NCBI GenBank assembly: GCA_013044175.1
Contig: JABEUY010000060.1
Location: 1-33,286, forward strand
Direction: 5' to 3'
Length of the DNA stretch: 33,286 nucleotides
Source: Bacilli bacterium
GTDB taxonomy: Bacteria; Bacillota; Bacilli; Alicyclobacillales; SLC66
The translations under genes and the position numbers were made by a program. Within the stretch, counting starts at the first letter, position 1, and each line of letters begins with the position of its first letter. Below the pieces are notes generated by a model, which was given only the letters and a program-made list of their open reading frames with translations, did not search any database and had not been told where the DNA came from. Positions 23,223 through 33,286 of this stretch are shown piece by piece.

Positions 23223-26200
23223 CCGACTTCGTTCATTTGCGTATCTACACAGAATATAGTCTCTTGTATAGCGCGATTCGACTGTCGGATCTGATGGATT
23301 ATCTGCTTAAAGCAGGAAGTCAGGCGGTCGGCATCGCTGATTACGGTATGATGGGCGCGCTGTCTTTTTACCGAGCGTGTCAAGATCGAGGCATCAAACC
23401 GATCCTCGGGCAGACGATCGCGATCGTCCATGACCGAAGTCGACGACCAGCTGAGAAACCGTCCGAACTGCTTTTGCTCGCTAAAGATGATCGCGGCTAT
23501 GCGACACTGTGCCAACTCGCGACGCTTGCTTATACCTCGCCAGAAGTCATGGGTAAAAAAGTTAACACATGGAAAGAAATTGAACTTCATCACGAAGGAC
23601 TCCTTTGCTTAACGGGTGGTGCTAAAGGGCCGCTCGAAAGTGCATTGGCCAAAGGTAAGGAGCAGGCGCTTCGGGCACTGGAGCAACTCACTTCGTGGTT
23701 CGGGCAGGGGAATGTCTATGTTGAACTTCTTGCGACGGGAGATCGTGAAGATGCGACGATCATGCATCGCCATGCTCGACTCGCACAAGAAGCTGGATAT
23801 CCGACGGTGGCAACGTCCATAGCACGCCACGTCATGTCCCAAGATGTGCGCTATCTCGATGTTCTTTCTGGGATTGCCTATGGGACGACGGTGGAGGAAG
23901 AAGCGAAAGCAAGGCACGGGATCACCTATGAGATCAAAGAGCGATCCGCGTTTACAGATCTTTTTGCTAATTATCCGGATGCCATTCAAAACACGATCGA
24001 GATCGCCAATCGCGTTCAACTATCCATTTCTCTTCATCAGGTGACCCTTCCACATTTCAAACTCGATGATCAAGACCCGATCGAATCGCAAGAAGCGCTG
24101 CTCACTGACATCGCAAGGCGCGGTCTCCTTGATCGCGTCCCTGAAGTGAACGAGACGTATCGTCAACGGTTAGAAGATGAACTTGCGATTATTCATAAAC
24201 TCGGTTTTGCCGGCTATTTTTTAATCGTATGGGATTTTGTTCGTTATGCGAAGATGAAAGGTATCTCTGTAGGACCTGGACGCGGTTCGGCTGCTGGATC
24301 GCTCGTCGCTTATGCACTTTCGATCACGGACGTTGATCCGGTGGCTTATCATCTGCTGTTTGAACGGTTTCTCAATCCTGAGCGCATCTCTTGGCCGGAT
24401 ATTGATATCGATTTTGAGACGGAACGAAGGTATGAAGTCATTCATTACGTCATGCAAAAATATGGTGATCAGCATGTGGCGCAGATCGGTACGATGGGAA
24501 CACTCGCGGCGCGTGCTGCGATTCGTGATGTCGCTCGTACGTTATCGTTGCCTCAACAGGACATTCAGCCGATCATCGATAAAATTCCCAACACGCCAGG
24601 TGTGCGTCTCGAACGTGTTATCACTGAAAACGCCTCGCTTTCGATGATGATTAAACAGTCTCCTGTATTGACGCGTGTGATTGAATTAGCGCTGGGCATA
24701 GAAGGTCTTTCGCGCCATACTTCAGTCCATGCAGCAGGTGTTGTGATTTCACGATACCCTTTAGCCACGATCGCACCGCTCATGCAAGGCGCTGAAGAGA
24801 TGATGGTCACCCAATATAGCATGGAAGATATCGAAGCGTTAGGTTTGCTCAAGATGGATTTTCTCGGACTTCGGACCCTGACCATTCTCGATCGGGCAAA
24901 GTCGGCGATTCGTAAAACGCGCGGTATCGCGATCAAGGATGAAATGATGATTCTGGATGATGCAACGCGAGAACTGCTTGCTCACGGTGATACGGACGGT
25001 TGTTTTCAATTAGAATCAACGGGTGTCAAAAATGTCTTAAAAGCGATGCAACCGCAGGATATCGAGGATCTGATCGCTGTGATCTCGCTGTATCGTCCTG
25101 GTCCGATGGAGCAGATCGACACATTTTTAAAAGCGCGTCGTGTTGAGATCCCGATCGTCTATGAAGTACCAGCGCTTGCGCCGATTCTCGCTCCCACGTA
25201 CGGCATTATCGTCTATCAAGAACAGATTATGCAGATTGCGAATGTGATGGCCGGTTTCTCCCTTGGGCAAGCTGATGTATTACGGCGAGCTGTCAGTAAG
25301 AAAAAACGCGAAGTACTCGACGCTTCGCGCATCGACTTTGTGGCGGGCTGCCTCGCGCAAGGGCATGATGAGGCGAGCGCCAACCATGTCTACGACTGGA
25401 TCGTTCGCTTTGCCGATTATGGATTTAATCGCTCCCATGCAGCAGCATATGCGGTTCTTGCGATACGCACGGCATACTTAAAGGCGAATTATCGACCGGA
25501 ATTTATGGCCGCTTTGATGACGGACAGTTTTTCGCGTCCTGATAAAGTTGCGCAGTATGCGGCGTCATGCCGAAGAGCGGGTATCCTTCTCTTACCGCCA
25601 GATGTCAATCTCAGTGATCAAGCATGTACCTCAGAGCGTTTGGCAGACGGACGATATGGTGTTCGCTTGGGTTTATTAGCGATAAAAAACGTCGGATATA
25701 ATGCTGTTTTATCGATTCTTGCTGCTCGTGAGAAAGCAGGAGCCTTCACTTCGTTGTCCAATCTGTTTGCCAAGACGGATAGCCGTTCAACGACCAAGCG
25801 CGTCGTGCAATCTTTAATTCAGGCGGGTGCTTGCTCCTCCCTGGGACCATCACGGCAGACGCTCTTGATGGCGTTAGAAAAAATCAGTATGCAACCGCGA
25901 GAATCAAAGCAGTTGTCTTTGCTTACCGATCAAGAAGACAAAGAACAACTTGTCATGTATCCGGATGATGAAGAAGAGATCGAAGCTTGGGAAAGGGATC
26001 TGATCGGCTTTGTCGTCGCCAAAGATCCATATCGCCTTGTCTTAGCCTGGCAAGCATATGAACACGCCAGATCGCTCGATGATTACCTCGATGGCCAAGA
26101 AGGAAGTCAAGAGCAGGGTGTGGTAAAGCTAGTTGGTAAGGCTGCGACAATGCGTTCTGTCAAGACGAAAAAAGGTGACACGATGGGCTTTATCACGTTA

Positions 26201-26632
26201 GATGATGGCACGGCGATGGTCGATATCGTACTTTTCGCTTCCGTCTATCGGTTGCTTCCGTCTTTTGATAAAACGACCGATGTGCTTAAAATCGATGCAC
26301 GCCGTGATGCGCAAAATCCGCGAAAAATGATCGCAGTTAAAGTGGCCGTCTTGCAGGGTGAAGTTCCTGAATCACCATCACAAGGTATGACCCTTTTTCT
26401 TAAAATCAATGCTAAGATGGAGCAAGATCATGAGCAGTTAGCCCAAGTGCGTCGCCTTTTACTCGCTCATTCGGGTGCTCATGACGTTGTTTTGGTGTAT
26501 GCTTCCGGTAAGGTGCTTTCTCTTTCCACGATTCATGTCGATCTCACCGAGCCATTGTTACTTTCTCTTACAAGATTGCTAGGTAAAAATGCTGTCAAGA
26601 TCGAACGTAAAAACAAACGGTCGGATGATTGA
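23219..26632 (+). CDS. dnaE: DNA polymerase III subunit alpha, DnaE type
   Basis: A 1137-residue replicative polymerase. The order is PHP domain, palm with GPGRGSAAGSLVAYAL and the catalytic PDIDIDFE (Asp 394 and following), thumb/fingers, helix-hairpin-helix (FTSLSNLFAKTDSR region), and a C-terminal OB fold (GKAATMRSVKTKKGDTMGF). It is the DnaE form of Firmicutes, which works beside PolC to extend primers. The PHP domain has lost metal ligands: the first H-x-H-x-H motif reads HLRIY, and the T-D-H position reads ADY. It should therefore not be an active nuclease. AAGGAGG lies seven bases before the ATG, which overlaps the kinase stop. Confidence 0.97.
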   Translation: MTDFVHLRIYTEYSLLYSAIRLSDLMDYLLKAGSQAVGIADYGMMGALSFYRACQDRGIKPILGQTIAIVHDRSRRPAEKPSELLLLAKDDRGYATLCQLATLAYTSPEVMGKKVNTWKEIELHHEGLLCLTGGAKGPLESALAKGKEQALRALEQLTSWFGQGNVYVELLATGDREDATIMHRHARLAQEAGYPTVATSIARHVMSQDVRYLDVLSGIAYGTTVEEEAKARHGITYEIKERSAFTDLFANYPDAIQNTIEIANRVQLSISLHQVTLPHFKLDDQDPIESQEALLTDIARRGLLDRVPEVNETYRQRLEDELAIIHKLGFAGYFLIVWDFVRYAKMKGISVGPGRGSAAGSLVAYALSITDVDPVAYHLLFERFLNPERISWPDIDIDFETERRYEVIHYVMQKYGDQHVAQIGTMGTLAARAAIRDVARTLSLPQQDIQPIIDKIPNTPGVRLERVITENASLSMMIKQSPVLTRVIELALGIEGLSRHTSVHAAGVVISRYPLATIAPLMQGAEEMMVTQYSMEDIEALGLLKMDFLGLRTLTILDRAKSAIRKTRGIAIKDEMMILDDATRELLAHGDTDGCFQLESTGVKNVLKAMQPQDIEDLIAVISLYRPGPMEQIDTFLKARRVEIPIVYEVPALAPILAPTYGIIVYQEQIMQIANVMAGFSLGQADVLRRAVSKKKREVLDASRIDFVAGCLAQGHDEASANHVYDWIVRFADYGFNRSHAAAYAVLAIRTAYLKANYRPEFMAALMTDSFSRPDKVAQYAASCRRAGILLLPPDVNLSDQACTSERLADGRYGVRLGLLAIKNVGYNAVLSILAAREKAGAFTSLSNLFAKTDSRSTTKRVVQSLIQAGACSSLGPSRQTLLMALEKISMQPRESKQLSLLTDQEDKEQLVMYPDDEEEIEAWERDLIGFVVAKDPYRLVLAWQAYEHARSLDDYLDGQEGSQEQGVVKLVGKAATMRSVKTKKGDTMGFITLDDGTAMVDIVLFASVYRLLPSFDKTTDVLKIDARRDAQNPRKMIAVKVAVLQGEVPESPSQGMTLFLKINAKMEQDHEQLAQVRRLLLAHSGAHDVVLVYASGKVLSLSTIHVDLTEPLLLSLTRLLGKNAVKIERKNKRSDD

Positions 26633-26707
26633 TGGTTTTTTTGTTGCGTGGGATAAAATCACCATGGTAAGATGGAAGGAATTGAATCACGCGGACTGGG
26701 GGAATCG

Positions 26708-26911
26708 ATGGTCGTGTGGACCGTCATCTATATAGCACCAACCCTGCGCATGGCTGAACGGATCTGTGAACATTTAGAGGCACAAGGATTTCTGGTGAAG
26801 AAACGTCCGGCAAGTACCGTAAAACCACAGTTTGAGATTTTGGTTTTGCAAACGGAGTTAGAAGATGTCAAAGAAGTATTAAACGAAGCGATTCATGCAT
26901 CGATGTCTTGA
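26708..26911 (+). CDS. Small conserved protein between dnaE and accD
   Basis: A 67-residue protein. It shows TVIYIAPTLRMAERICEHLE, then a second half with FEILVLQTELEDVKEVLNEA. The beta-alpha-beta-beta-alpha pattern is like small DUF2007-type domains, but I cannot assign a family. It has no signal peptide or cysteine. ATG 26708 is used because GGGGGA lies just before; an ATG at 26672 is possible but lacks a ribosome site. It sits 75 bases after dnaE and 35 before accD, so it is likely co-transcribed. Confidence 0.65.
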   Translation: MVVWTVIYIAPTLRMAERICEHLEAQGFLVKKRPASTVKPQFEILVLQTELEDVKEVLNEAIHASMS

Positions 26912-26946
26912 TGCTTTTTAGTTTGTTGCCTATATGAGGTGAAAGT

Positions 26947-27831
26947 GTGCTAAAAGATCTTTTTCCTAAAAAAAAGCGATATGCGACGATTGCTCCGATT
27001 CCTGGGTCGCGCGATAAGGTGCCTGAGGGTTTGATGAATAAGTGTAAAAACTGTGGAGAAATTCTCTTATCTAAGGAATTGGATAAGCATGTAAAGACAT
27101 GTCCTCATTGTGGTTATCATTTTACGATGTATGCGGATGAACGGATTGCGGCCACCTTGGATGAAGGTTCCTTCGTGGAATTTGATCTTGGTTTGCGAAC
27201 GGCCGATCCGCTTTCCTTTCCGGATTATCCCTTGAAAGTGGATAAGGCGATCGAAGCAACTGGACTTTTTGAAGGTGTGATGACTGGACGAGGCACGATT
27301 CATGGGCATCCCTTGGTCATCGCGGTAATGGATGCGCGGTTTATCATGGGCAGCATGGGGTCGGTCGTCGGTGAAAAATTATCACGAGCGATCGAATTCG
27401 CGGTCGAACATCGGTTGCCCGTCGTGATTTTTTCCGTATCCGGTGGAGCGCGCATGCAAGAAGGTATCATTTCGTTGATGCAGATGGCAAAAGTCTCGGC
27501 CGCTTTAGCGCGTCTTAACCACGAAGGTTTGCTGTATGTCTCGGTCTTGACCAATCCGACGACAGGTGGGGTGACAGCGAGTTTTGCGATGCAAGGGGAC
27601 ATTCATATCGCAGAGCCTGGCGCGATCATCGGTTTTGCAGGTCGGCGTGTCATTGAGCAAACGATTCGGCAAAAACTCCCGGATGAGTTTCAGACGGCAG
27701 AGTTTGTGTTAGAGCATGGAATGATCGATCGCGTTGTGCATCGTAAGGAAATGCGCCAATCGCTTGGTATGGTGTTAGCGTTACATCGTCATGATGGAGG
27801 TGATCAAGTTGGCCGTGGATCTGCCGTTTGA
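26947..27831 (+). CDS. accD: Acetyl-CoA carboxylase carboxyltransferase subunit beta
   Basis: A 294-residue AccD subunit. The four-Cys zinc ribbon is C33-x2-C36 and C52-x2-C55. The crotonase-like carboxyltransferase core follows, with [32 protein letters not shown] (oxyanion loop), [14 protein letters not shown] and [19 protein letters not shown]. With AccA it moves the carboxyl group from biotin to acetyl-CoA, the committed step of fatty acid synthesis. The GTG at 26947 has GAGGTGA upstream. Its last 23 bases overlap accA. Confidence 0.96.
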   Translation: MLKDLFPKKKRYATIAPIPGSRDKVPEGLMNKCKNCGEILLSKELDKHVKTCPHCGYHFTMYADERIAATLDEGSFVEFDLGLRTADPLSFPDYPLKVDKAIEATGLFEGVMTGRGTIHGHPLVIAVMDARFIMGSMGSVVGEKLSRAIEFAVEHRLPVVIFSVSGGARMQEGIISLMQMAKVSAALARLNHEGLLYVSVLTNPTTGGVTASFAMQGDIHIAEPGAIIGFAGRRVIEQTIRQKLPDEFQTAEFVLEHGMIDRVVHRKEMRQSLGMVLALHRHDGGDQVGRGSAV

Positions 27832-28786
27832 GAAGCCACTTGTAGAATTGCGCGTAAAGATCGATGAGTTAAAGCGTTTTACAGAAGAAAAGGGCATCGA
27901 TATGAGCGAAGAAGTCGCTACGCTTGAGGCAAAAGCGAAGACGCTTGCCGAGGCGATCTATCGCGATCTGACGCCGTGGCAAAAAGTGCAAATTGCCCGC
28001 CATCCTGATCGTCCGACAACCCTTGATTACATCAAAGGGATCTTTGATGATTTTATCGAGATGCATGGCGATCGATCGTTTCGTGATGATCCAGCGATCG
28101 TCGGTGGGATCGCGCGCTTAGGCGATCTGGCGGTGACGGTAGTCGGTACGCAAAAAGGCAGGGATACGAAAGAGAATATCTATCGTAATTTTGGTATGGC
28201 TCATCCGGAAGGCTATCGCAAATCACTTCGTCTCATGAAACAGGCTGAGAAATTTGATCGTCCTGTGATCACGTTTATCGATACGGCTGGTGCTTATCCA
28301 GGTACTGGTGCAGAGGAACGTGGACAAGGCGAAGCGATCGCGAAAAATCTGATCGAAATGGCAGCGCTTGAAGTACCTGTGCTTTGCATTGTGACCGGCG
28401 AAGGCGGAAGTGGTGGGGCACTTGGTTTAGGCGTTGGTAATCGCGTGATGATGTTAGAACACGCATGGTATTCGGTTATCGCCCCGGAATCAGCTGCCGC
28501 GATCTTGTGGAAAGATGCGACCCAAGCCCAACGTGCTGCCGATTCGATGTGCATTACGGCGCAAGATTTGTTGCGCTTAGGGATTATCGATACGATCATT
28601 CCTGAACCGTTTGGTGGTGCGCAAAGAGAGCCTGCTACGATGATTGCGCGTGTAAAAGAACACATAACAGCTACTTTGGAAGAACTTATGCCATTATCCA
28701 AACAACAACTTTTATCCGAACGATATGTTAAGTTTCGGCAAATGGGCGTATTTTACGAGCAAGAAGTTGAAATCTTGCAGGACTAA
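27809..28786 (+). CDS. accA: Acetyl-CoA carboxylase carboxyltransferase subunit alpha
   Basis: A 325-residue AccA subunit: helical lead ([17 protein letters not shown]), the [18 protein letters not shown] segment, then the core with [50 protein letters not shown], and [17 protein letters not shown] start it at TTG 27809, since GGAGGTGATC lies directly upstream and pairs almost fully with the 16S end; the ATG at 27791 lies before that site. The overlap of 23 bases with accD ensures equal amounts of the two subunits. Confidence 0.95.
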   Translation: MAVDLPFEKPLVELRVKIDELKRFTEEKGIDMSEEVATLEAKAKTLAEAIYRDLTPWQKVQIARHPDRPTTLDYIKGIFDDFIEMHGDRSFRDDPAIVGGIARLGDLAVTVVGTQKGRDTKENIYRNFGMAHPEGYRKSLRLMKQAEKFDRPVITFIDTAGAYPGTGAEERGQGEAIAKNLIEMAALEVPVLCIVTGEGGSGGALGLGVGNRVMMLEHAWYSVIAPESAAAILWKDATQAQRAADSMCITAQDLLRLGIIDTIIPEPFGGAQREPATMIARVKEHITATLEELMPLSKQQLLSERYVKFRQMGVFYEQEVEILQD

Positions 28787-29929
<1,143 letters not shown>

Positions 29930-29942
29930 AGGAGAGACAATT

Positions 29943-31694
29943 ATGCGCAAAACGAAAATTGTATGTACAATGGGACCCGCCATTAGCGATCTCGCGATGA
30001 TGCGCTCGATGATTCGAGCTGGAATGGATGTAGCACGGTTAAATTTTTCCCATGGTACGCATGAAGATCATAAAAAAGTTATCGATATGGTGCGCGAAGC
30101 TTCCCGTCTTGAAGGTAAAATCGTCGGGATTATGCTCGATATTAAAGGTCCAAAAATTCGTACAGGTATGATTGAAAATGATGAAGTTGAACTTATGGAT
30201 GGCGAATCGATCATCTTAACGACCGATCAAGTGCTCGGCACGAAGAATCGCATCTCCATTAGCTATGAAGGTTTGCCAGAAGATGTTCGCGTCGGTTCGA
30301 TCATTCGTATCGATGACGGTTTGATCGGACTGCGTGTGACAGCGATTCAGGGCAATGACATCCATTGTGTGATCACCAATGGTGGTACACTAAAAAACCG
30401 CAAAGGAATCAATGCACCCGGTGTTAAATTGCGTCTGCCTGGCGTAACGGAAAAAGATGTGGAAGATATCTTGTTTGGTATCGAACAAGAGGTGGATATC
30501 ATCGCAGCTTCGTTCGTTCGCAAAGCGGCCGACGTATTAGAAATTCGTAAATTATTAGAAGAACATAATCATCAATGTGATATTATCTCGAAAATTGAAG
30601 CGCAAGAAGGTCTCGACATGATTGAAGAGATCCTTCAGGTTACGGATGGTTTGATGGTTGCTCGCGGCGATCTCGGTGTGGAAATTCCGACAGAAGAAGT
30701 TCCTGTCGCGCAAAAAATGCTGATCAAAAAAGCGAATCAAGCGGGTAAAGTGGTCATCACAGCGACGCAAATGCTCGATTCGATGCAACGCAATCCCCGC
30801 CCGACACGCGCGGAAGCGACCGACGTGGCCAATGCGATTTTTGATGGTACCGATGCGATCATGTTAAGCGGCGAGAGTGCTGCCGGTCGTTATCCGATCG
30901 AAGCTGTGCAGACGATGGCAACGATTGCGCTTCGCGCGGAAGCGGCAATGAGCAGTCATGAAGTGCAAAGCCGTCACCAAGAGTCGCTCGAACGCACGCA
31001 AACCGATGCGATCAGCCAAGCGGTGACCAATGTTGCGACTGAATTGGAAGCGACGGCGATCATTACTTCAACAGAAAGTGGTTTTACATCACGGATGGTA
31101 TCGAAGCATCGTCCAGACTGTGCGATTGTTGCTGTAACGCCATCGGAAAAAGTAGCGCGTCGTTTGACGCTTTGCTCGGGTGTATTCCCAGTACTTGCTC
31201 GTCAAGCGCGCAACATTGATGACATGTTGACGATCGCTGTCGATAGTGCCTTGTCGGCTGGCTATGTCAAAAGCGGTGATCTTGTCGTCATTACTGCCGG
31301 TGTTCCTGTCGGTGAAGCGGGATCGACCAACATGCTCAAAGTACATACGGTCGGTGATGTGATCGTACGTGGTATCGGTGTGGGTACGACCAATTCTATG
31401 GGTAAAGCGGTCGTTGCGACGAAAGTCTCTGACATTCTTGCGCGTTTTCAAGAAGGCGATATTTTAATTACTTCTTACACCGATAAGGACATCATGCCCG
31501 CGATTGAAAAAGCGGCAGGTATCGTGACGGAAGAAGGCGGCATCACTTCGCATGCGGCTGTCGTTGGTTTGTCATTAGGCATTCCGGTGATCGTCGGTGC
31601 TGTCGGGGCAACGCGCCTCGTGCAAGATGGTGAAATGGTTACCGTGGATTCGGAACGTGGCTTGCTCTATCGTGGTAAAATGAACGTATTGTAA
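29943..31694 (+). CDS. pyk: Pyruvate kinase with C-terminal PEP-utilising domain
   Basis: A 583-residue pyruvate kinase. The A/B/C domains run to about residue 470: MRKTKIVCTMGPAI, MDVARLNFSHGTHEDH, DIKGPKIRTG, the catalytic IISKIEAQEGLDMI, MVARGDLGVEI, ATQMLDSM, and DAIMLSGESAAGRYP. The rest is an extra PEP-utiliser (ECTS) domain with EEGGITSHAAVVGLSLGIPV, as in Bacillus and Geobacillus enzymes, where it helps stability and allostery. AAAGGAGAGA precedes ATG 29943. A strong terminator follows, so pyk ends the pfkA-pyk unit. Confidence 0.97.
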   Translation: MRKTKIVCTMGPAISDLAMMRSMIRAGMDVARLNFSHGTHEDHKKVIDMVREASRLEGKIVGIMLDIKGPKIRTGMIENDEVELMDGESIILTTDQVLGTKNRISISYEGLPEDVRVGSIIRIDDGLIGLRVTAIQGNDIHCVITNGGTLKNRKGINAPGVKLRLPGVTEKDVEDILFGIEQEVDIIAASFVRKAADVLEIRKLLEEHNHQCDIISKIEAQEGLDMIEEILQVTDGLMVARGDLGVEIPTEEVPVAQKMLIKKANQAGKVVITATQMLDSMQRNPRPTRAEATDVANAIFDGTDAIMLSGESAAGRYPIEAVQTMATIALRAEAAMSSHEVQSRHQESLERTQTDAISQAVTNVATELEATAIITSTESGFTSRMVSKHRPDCAIVAVTPSEKVARRLTLCSGVFPVLARQARNIDDMLTIAVDSALSAGYVKSGDLVVITAGVPVGEAGSTNMLKVHTVGDVIVRGIGVGTTNSMGKAVVATKVSDILARFQEGDILITSYTDKDIMPAIEKAAGIVTEEGGITSHAAVVGLSLGIPVIVGAVGATRLVQDGEMVTVDSERGLLYRGKMNVL

Positions 31695-31733
31695 GCGAAC
31701 CTCTTTAAAGCTACGGCATCGTCAGCGAATAGG

Positions 31734-31771
31734 GAGATCTTGTCGATCACGCTTCGACAAGGTCTCTTTTT
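31734..31771 (+). terminator. Rho-independent terminator after pyk
   Basis: GAGATCTTGTCGA pairs with TCGACAAGGTCTC (one G-U) across a seven-base loop, followed by five Ts. Confidence 0.9.
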
Positions 31772-31789
31772 GTAAGGAGTTGAAGTTGG

Positions 31790-32206
31790 ATGGGGATTCA
31801 ATCACGCAGTGAAATCGTCGTGCGCTATGCAGAGACCGATCAGATGGCGATCGCTTGGCACGGTCATTATCTCGCATGGCTTGAAGTTGCCAGGTTGGAT
31901 TGGTGGCGGTCGCTCGGCATGTCCTATAAGGAACTGGAAGATCGAGGTTATCTATTACCCGTACTTAAAGTTGAGTGCGAATTCTGCCATTCTGCGTATT
32001 TTGATGACCGTTTAACGATCGAAGTAAACCTAAGTGAGTATACTGGATTTCGCATCGTTTTTTCCTACATGATCACACGCGCGCGTGACGGTCAAAAGAT
32101 TGCGGTCGGCAAGACGCATCATGTTATTACCGATCGTAGCATGCGTCCTCTTCGCGTCGAACGCCATATCCCTGATATCCATACTCGATTAGCCAACGCG
32201 TTATAA
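31790..32206 (+). CDS. YbgC/FadM-type hotdog acyl-CoA thioesterase
   Basis: A 138-residue 4HBT-family thioesterase. The active-site segment RYAETDQMAIAWHGHYLAWLE matches the family's D-x-x-G-x-x-x-H/x-x-x-Y pattern with the nucleophile Asp kept and Gly changed to Ala. SGYTGFRIVF is the dimer strand and RPLRV lies near the end. It probably cleaves short or medium acyl-CoA. AAGGAG lies about ten bases before the ATG. It follows the pyk terminator and is 14 bases before the EamA gene, so these two share a transcript. Confidence 0.85.
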   Translation: MGIQSRSEIVVRYAETDQMAIAWHGHYLAWLEVARLDWWRSLGMSYKELEDRGYLLPVLKVECEFCHSAYFDDRLTIEVNLSEYTGFRIVFSYMITRARDGQKIAVGKTHHVITDRSMRPLRVERHIPDIHTRLANAL

Positions 32207-32219
32207 GACAAGGAATACG

Positions 32220-33107
32220 ATGATATCTTCGACGAAAAAAGCTTATGCTGGTTTACTGTTTGCCGTTGTCGCGGTTTCGTTCGCCGCTCTTTTTGTAAGG
32301 CTAACCTCTGCACCACCATCCGTCACCGCCATGTATCGGATGCTGTTGTCGGCTGTGGTTTTGTTTCCTCTTGTCCGCAAAACTTTCTTTACGCAACTTT
32401 TTCGCTTGGCTTTACGCGAACGGTTATTGATCCTCGTCAGTGGCATTTCACTTGGGGTTCATTTTATTTTCTGGATGACTTCTGTATTTACGACATCGAT
32501 TGCCAGTGCTACGCTGCTTCTCGCGTTTCAACCGGTCTTTGCTATGCTTTTAGAATGGATCTTTTTTCATAAAAAAATCGCACCTCGGCTTTGGCTTTAC
32601 GTCTTCATAGCGCTCATTGGTACTGCTGTCATCGGCTGGCATGATTTGATCAGCGGTCATCAGGCTATTTTAGGCGATGCTCTATCACTAGTCAGTGCTT
32701 TTGCCGCCGCATGCTATATGGTGACTGGCTCAGGCGTCAGGCGTCACTTTGAGGCGACAGCGTACAATGTTAGCGTATTTTTCGTCGCTGGCGTCTTCTT
32801 ATTTCTGTATAGTTTCGTGCTTCATGATGCCTTTTGGGGATATAGCACGCTCAATTGGGTGATGACCTTATTTTTGGTACTCGTTCCCACGCTATTGGGT
32901 CATGCGGTTTTCAATACGCTTTTAAAATACTTACCTGCTTCAACGATTTCCATGTCGATCATAGGTGAACCGATCGTTGCGTCGTTATTAGCGTATTTGT
33001 TTTTACATCAAAATCTCTCATTCGTCTGGTTTATCGGAGCCAGTATCTTGCTCATTGCGATCGGCTTATTTGTACACGATGGGTATCGTACAAGTAAATC
33101 GGCATAA
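32220..33107 (+). CDS. EamA/DMT-superfamily transporter
   Basis: A 295-residue transporter with ten helices made of two EamA repeats. Repeat 1 carries FVRLTSAPPSVTAMYRMLLS and ends LLLAFQPVFAMLLEWIFFHK. Repeat 2 has GDALSLVSAFAAACYMVTGS and ends SISMSIIGEPIVASLLAYLF with the typical E-P. These move amino acids, metabolites or drugs; the substrate is not told. AAGGA is five bases before the ATG. Confidence 0.9.
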   Translation: MISSTKKAYAGLLFAVVAVSFAALFVRLTSAPPSVTAMYRMLLSAVVLFPLVRKTFFTQLFRLALRERLLILVSGISLGVHFIFWMTSVFTTSIASATLLLAFQPVFAMLLEWIFFHKKIAPRLWLYVFIALIGTAVIGWHDLISGHQAILGDALSLVSAFAAACYMVTGSGVRRHFEATAYNVSVFFVAGVFLFLYSFVLHDAFWGYSTLNWVMTLFLVLVPTLLGHAVFNTLLKYLPASTISMSIIGEPIVASLLAYLFLHQNLSFVWFIGASILLIAIGLFVHDGYRTSKSA

Positions 33108-33170
33108 AAGGTAGAAGATTTCGATCGTTTCACTGTGTAAAACCAAGGTTCACAGAACGAAAAATTATCA

Positions 33171-33199
33171 TTGCTCGAAGCCATAGCCTGTGCTATCAT
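33171..33199 (+). promoter_or_regulatory. Promoter of the last gene
   Basis: TTGCTC (33171-33176) and TATCAT (33194-33199), 17 bases apart. They lie 37 bases before the last ATG. Confidence 0.55.
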
Positions 33200-33236
33200 A
33201 AAAGCACGACTCTTGTGAAGACATGGAGGGAATTTG

Positions 33237-33286
33237 ATGAGTTTGTTTGAGAAGTTGGACATGCCCACTTCTGGTGAGAAAATTCA
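33237..33286 (+). CDS. Partial gene, possibly isocitrate dehydrogenase (cut by window end)
   Basis: Sixteen codons begin with MSLFEKLDMPTSGEKI behind a GGAGGGA ribosome site and a promoter. The x-G-E/K-K-I phrase resembles the start of NADP-dependent isocitrate dehydrogenases, and citrate-cycle genes follow pyk in Bacillus. The stretch is too short to be sure. Confidence 0.4.
   Translation, partial: MSLFEKLDMPTSGEKI

Noticed and set aside
26622-26650. Terminator after dnaE
   Set aside because: There is a T-run, but only a weak AACAAA/TTTGTT stem; transcription probably continues to accD.

Overview
The window looks like chromosome from a low-to-moderate GC Firmicute of the Bacillales. The right half keeps the Bacillus-type order ytoI ... 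dnaE, accD, accA, pfkA, pyk. Ribosome binding sites are strong GGAGG type, and GTG and TTG starts are common. An FTR1 iron permease and dense CGATCG words would suit an Alicyclobacillaceae-like acidophile, but that placement is inference.

Layout. (1) 1-3.1 kb is an AT-rich, gene-poor, decayed region. It holds fragments of three insertion-sequence families (IS4-, IS21- and IS3-like), a broken GNAT acetyltransferase, an intact hemolysin III-type membrane protein, and a small secreted protein preceded by a good sigma-A promoter and a cyclic-di-GMP-I (GEMM) riboswitch. (2) 3.1-8.1 kb is a compact cassette on one strand: a stand-alone OmpR-type winged-helix regulator, a secreted Tyr/Gly/Ser/Asn-rich small protein, a single-pass surface protein, two FtsX-like permeases and an ABC ATPase. 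It resembles a bacteriocin or secreted-peptide export/immunity locus (the lactococcin 972 layout is the nearest known comparison) but matches none that I can name. (3) 8.1-9.6 kb: a small gene that reads through only if one allows a -1 shift on a U UUU UUG run, a CHY zinc-finger protein, and an FTR1 iron permease whose promoter is flanked by AATTAG/CTAATT half-sites. (4) 9.6-19.8 kb: transport and stress genes. These are a DHA2 MFS efflux pump, the RNA polymerase recycling helicase HelD, a TetR regulator divergent from a DJ-1/PfpI protein with a clear promoter/operator, a YdeI-like DUF1801 protein, an internally duplicated membrane protein, and an MMPL transporter divergent from a second TetR regulator. 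(5) 19.8-33.3 kb is the core block: ytoI, an OmpR/histidine kinase pair, dnaE, a small protein, accD, accA, pfkA, pyk, terminator, thioesterase, EamA transporter, and the first codons of what may be icd.

How genes work together. The cassette in (2) is probably one transcription unit that exports, or protects against, its small secreted protein under the winged-helix regulator. The second TetR gene, ytoI, the two-component pair and dnaE are tightly packed: RR/HK and HK/dnaE each overlap by ATGA, so the replicative polymerase is translationally coupled to a sensor kinase. AccD/AccA form the carboxyltransferase of acetyl-CoA carboxylase, and PfkA/Pyk are the two committed glycolytic steps, so this block links lipid synthesis, glycolysis and replication.

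No tRNA, rRNA or CRISPR array was seen. Gaps at 1-171 and 445-626 hold only AT-rich sequence around the IS4 remnant. 1278-1581 holds no feature I can support beyond the possible lost N-terminus of the broken GNAT gene.
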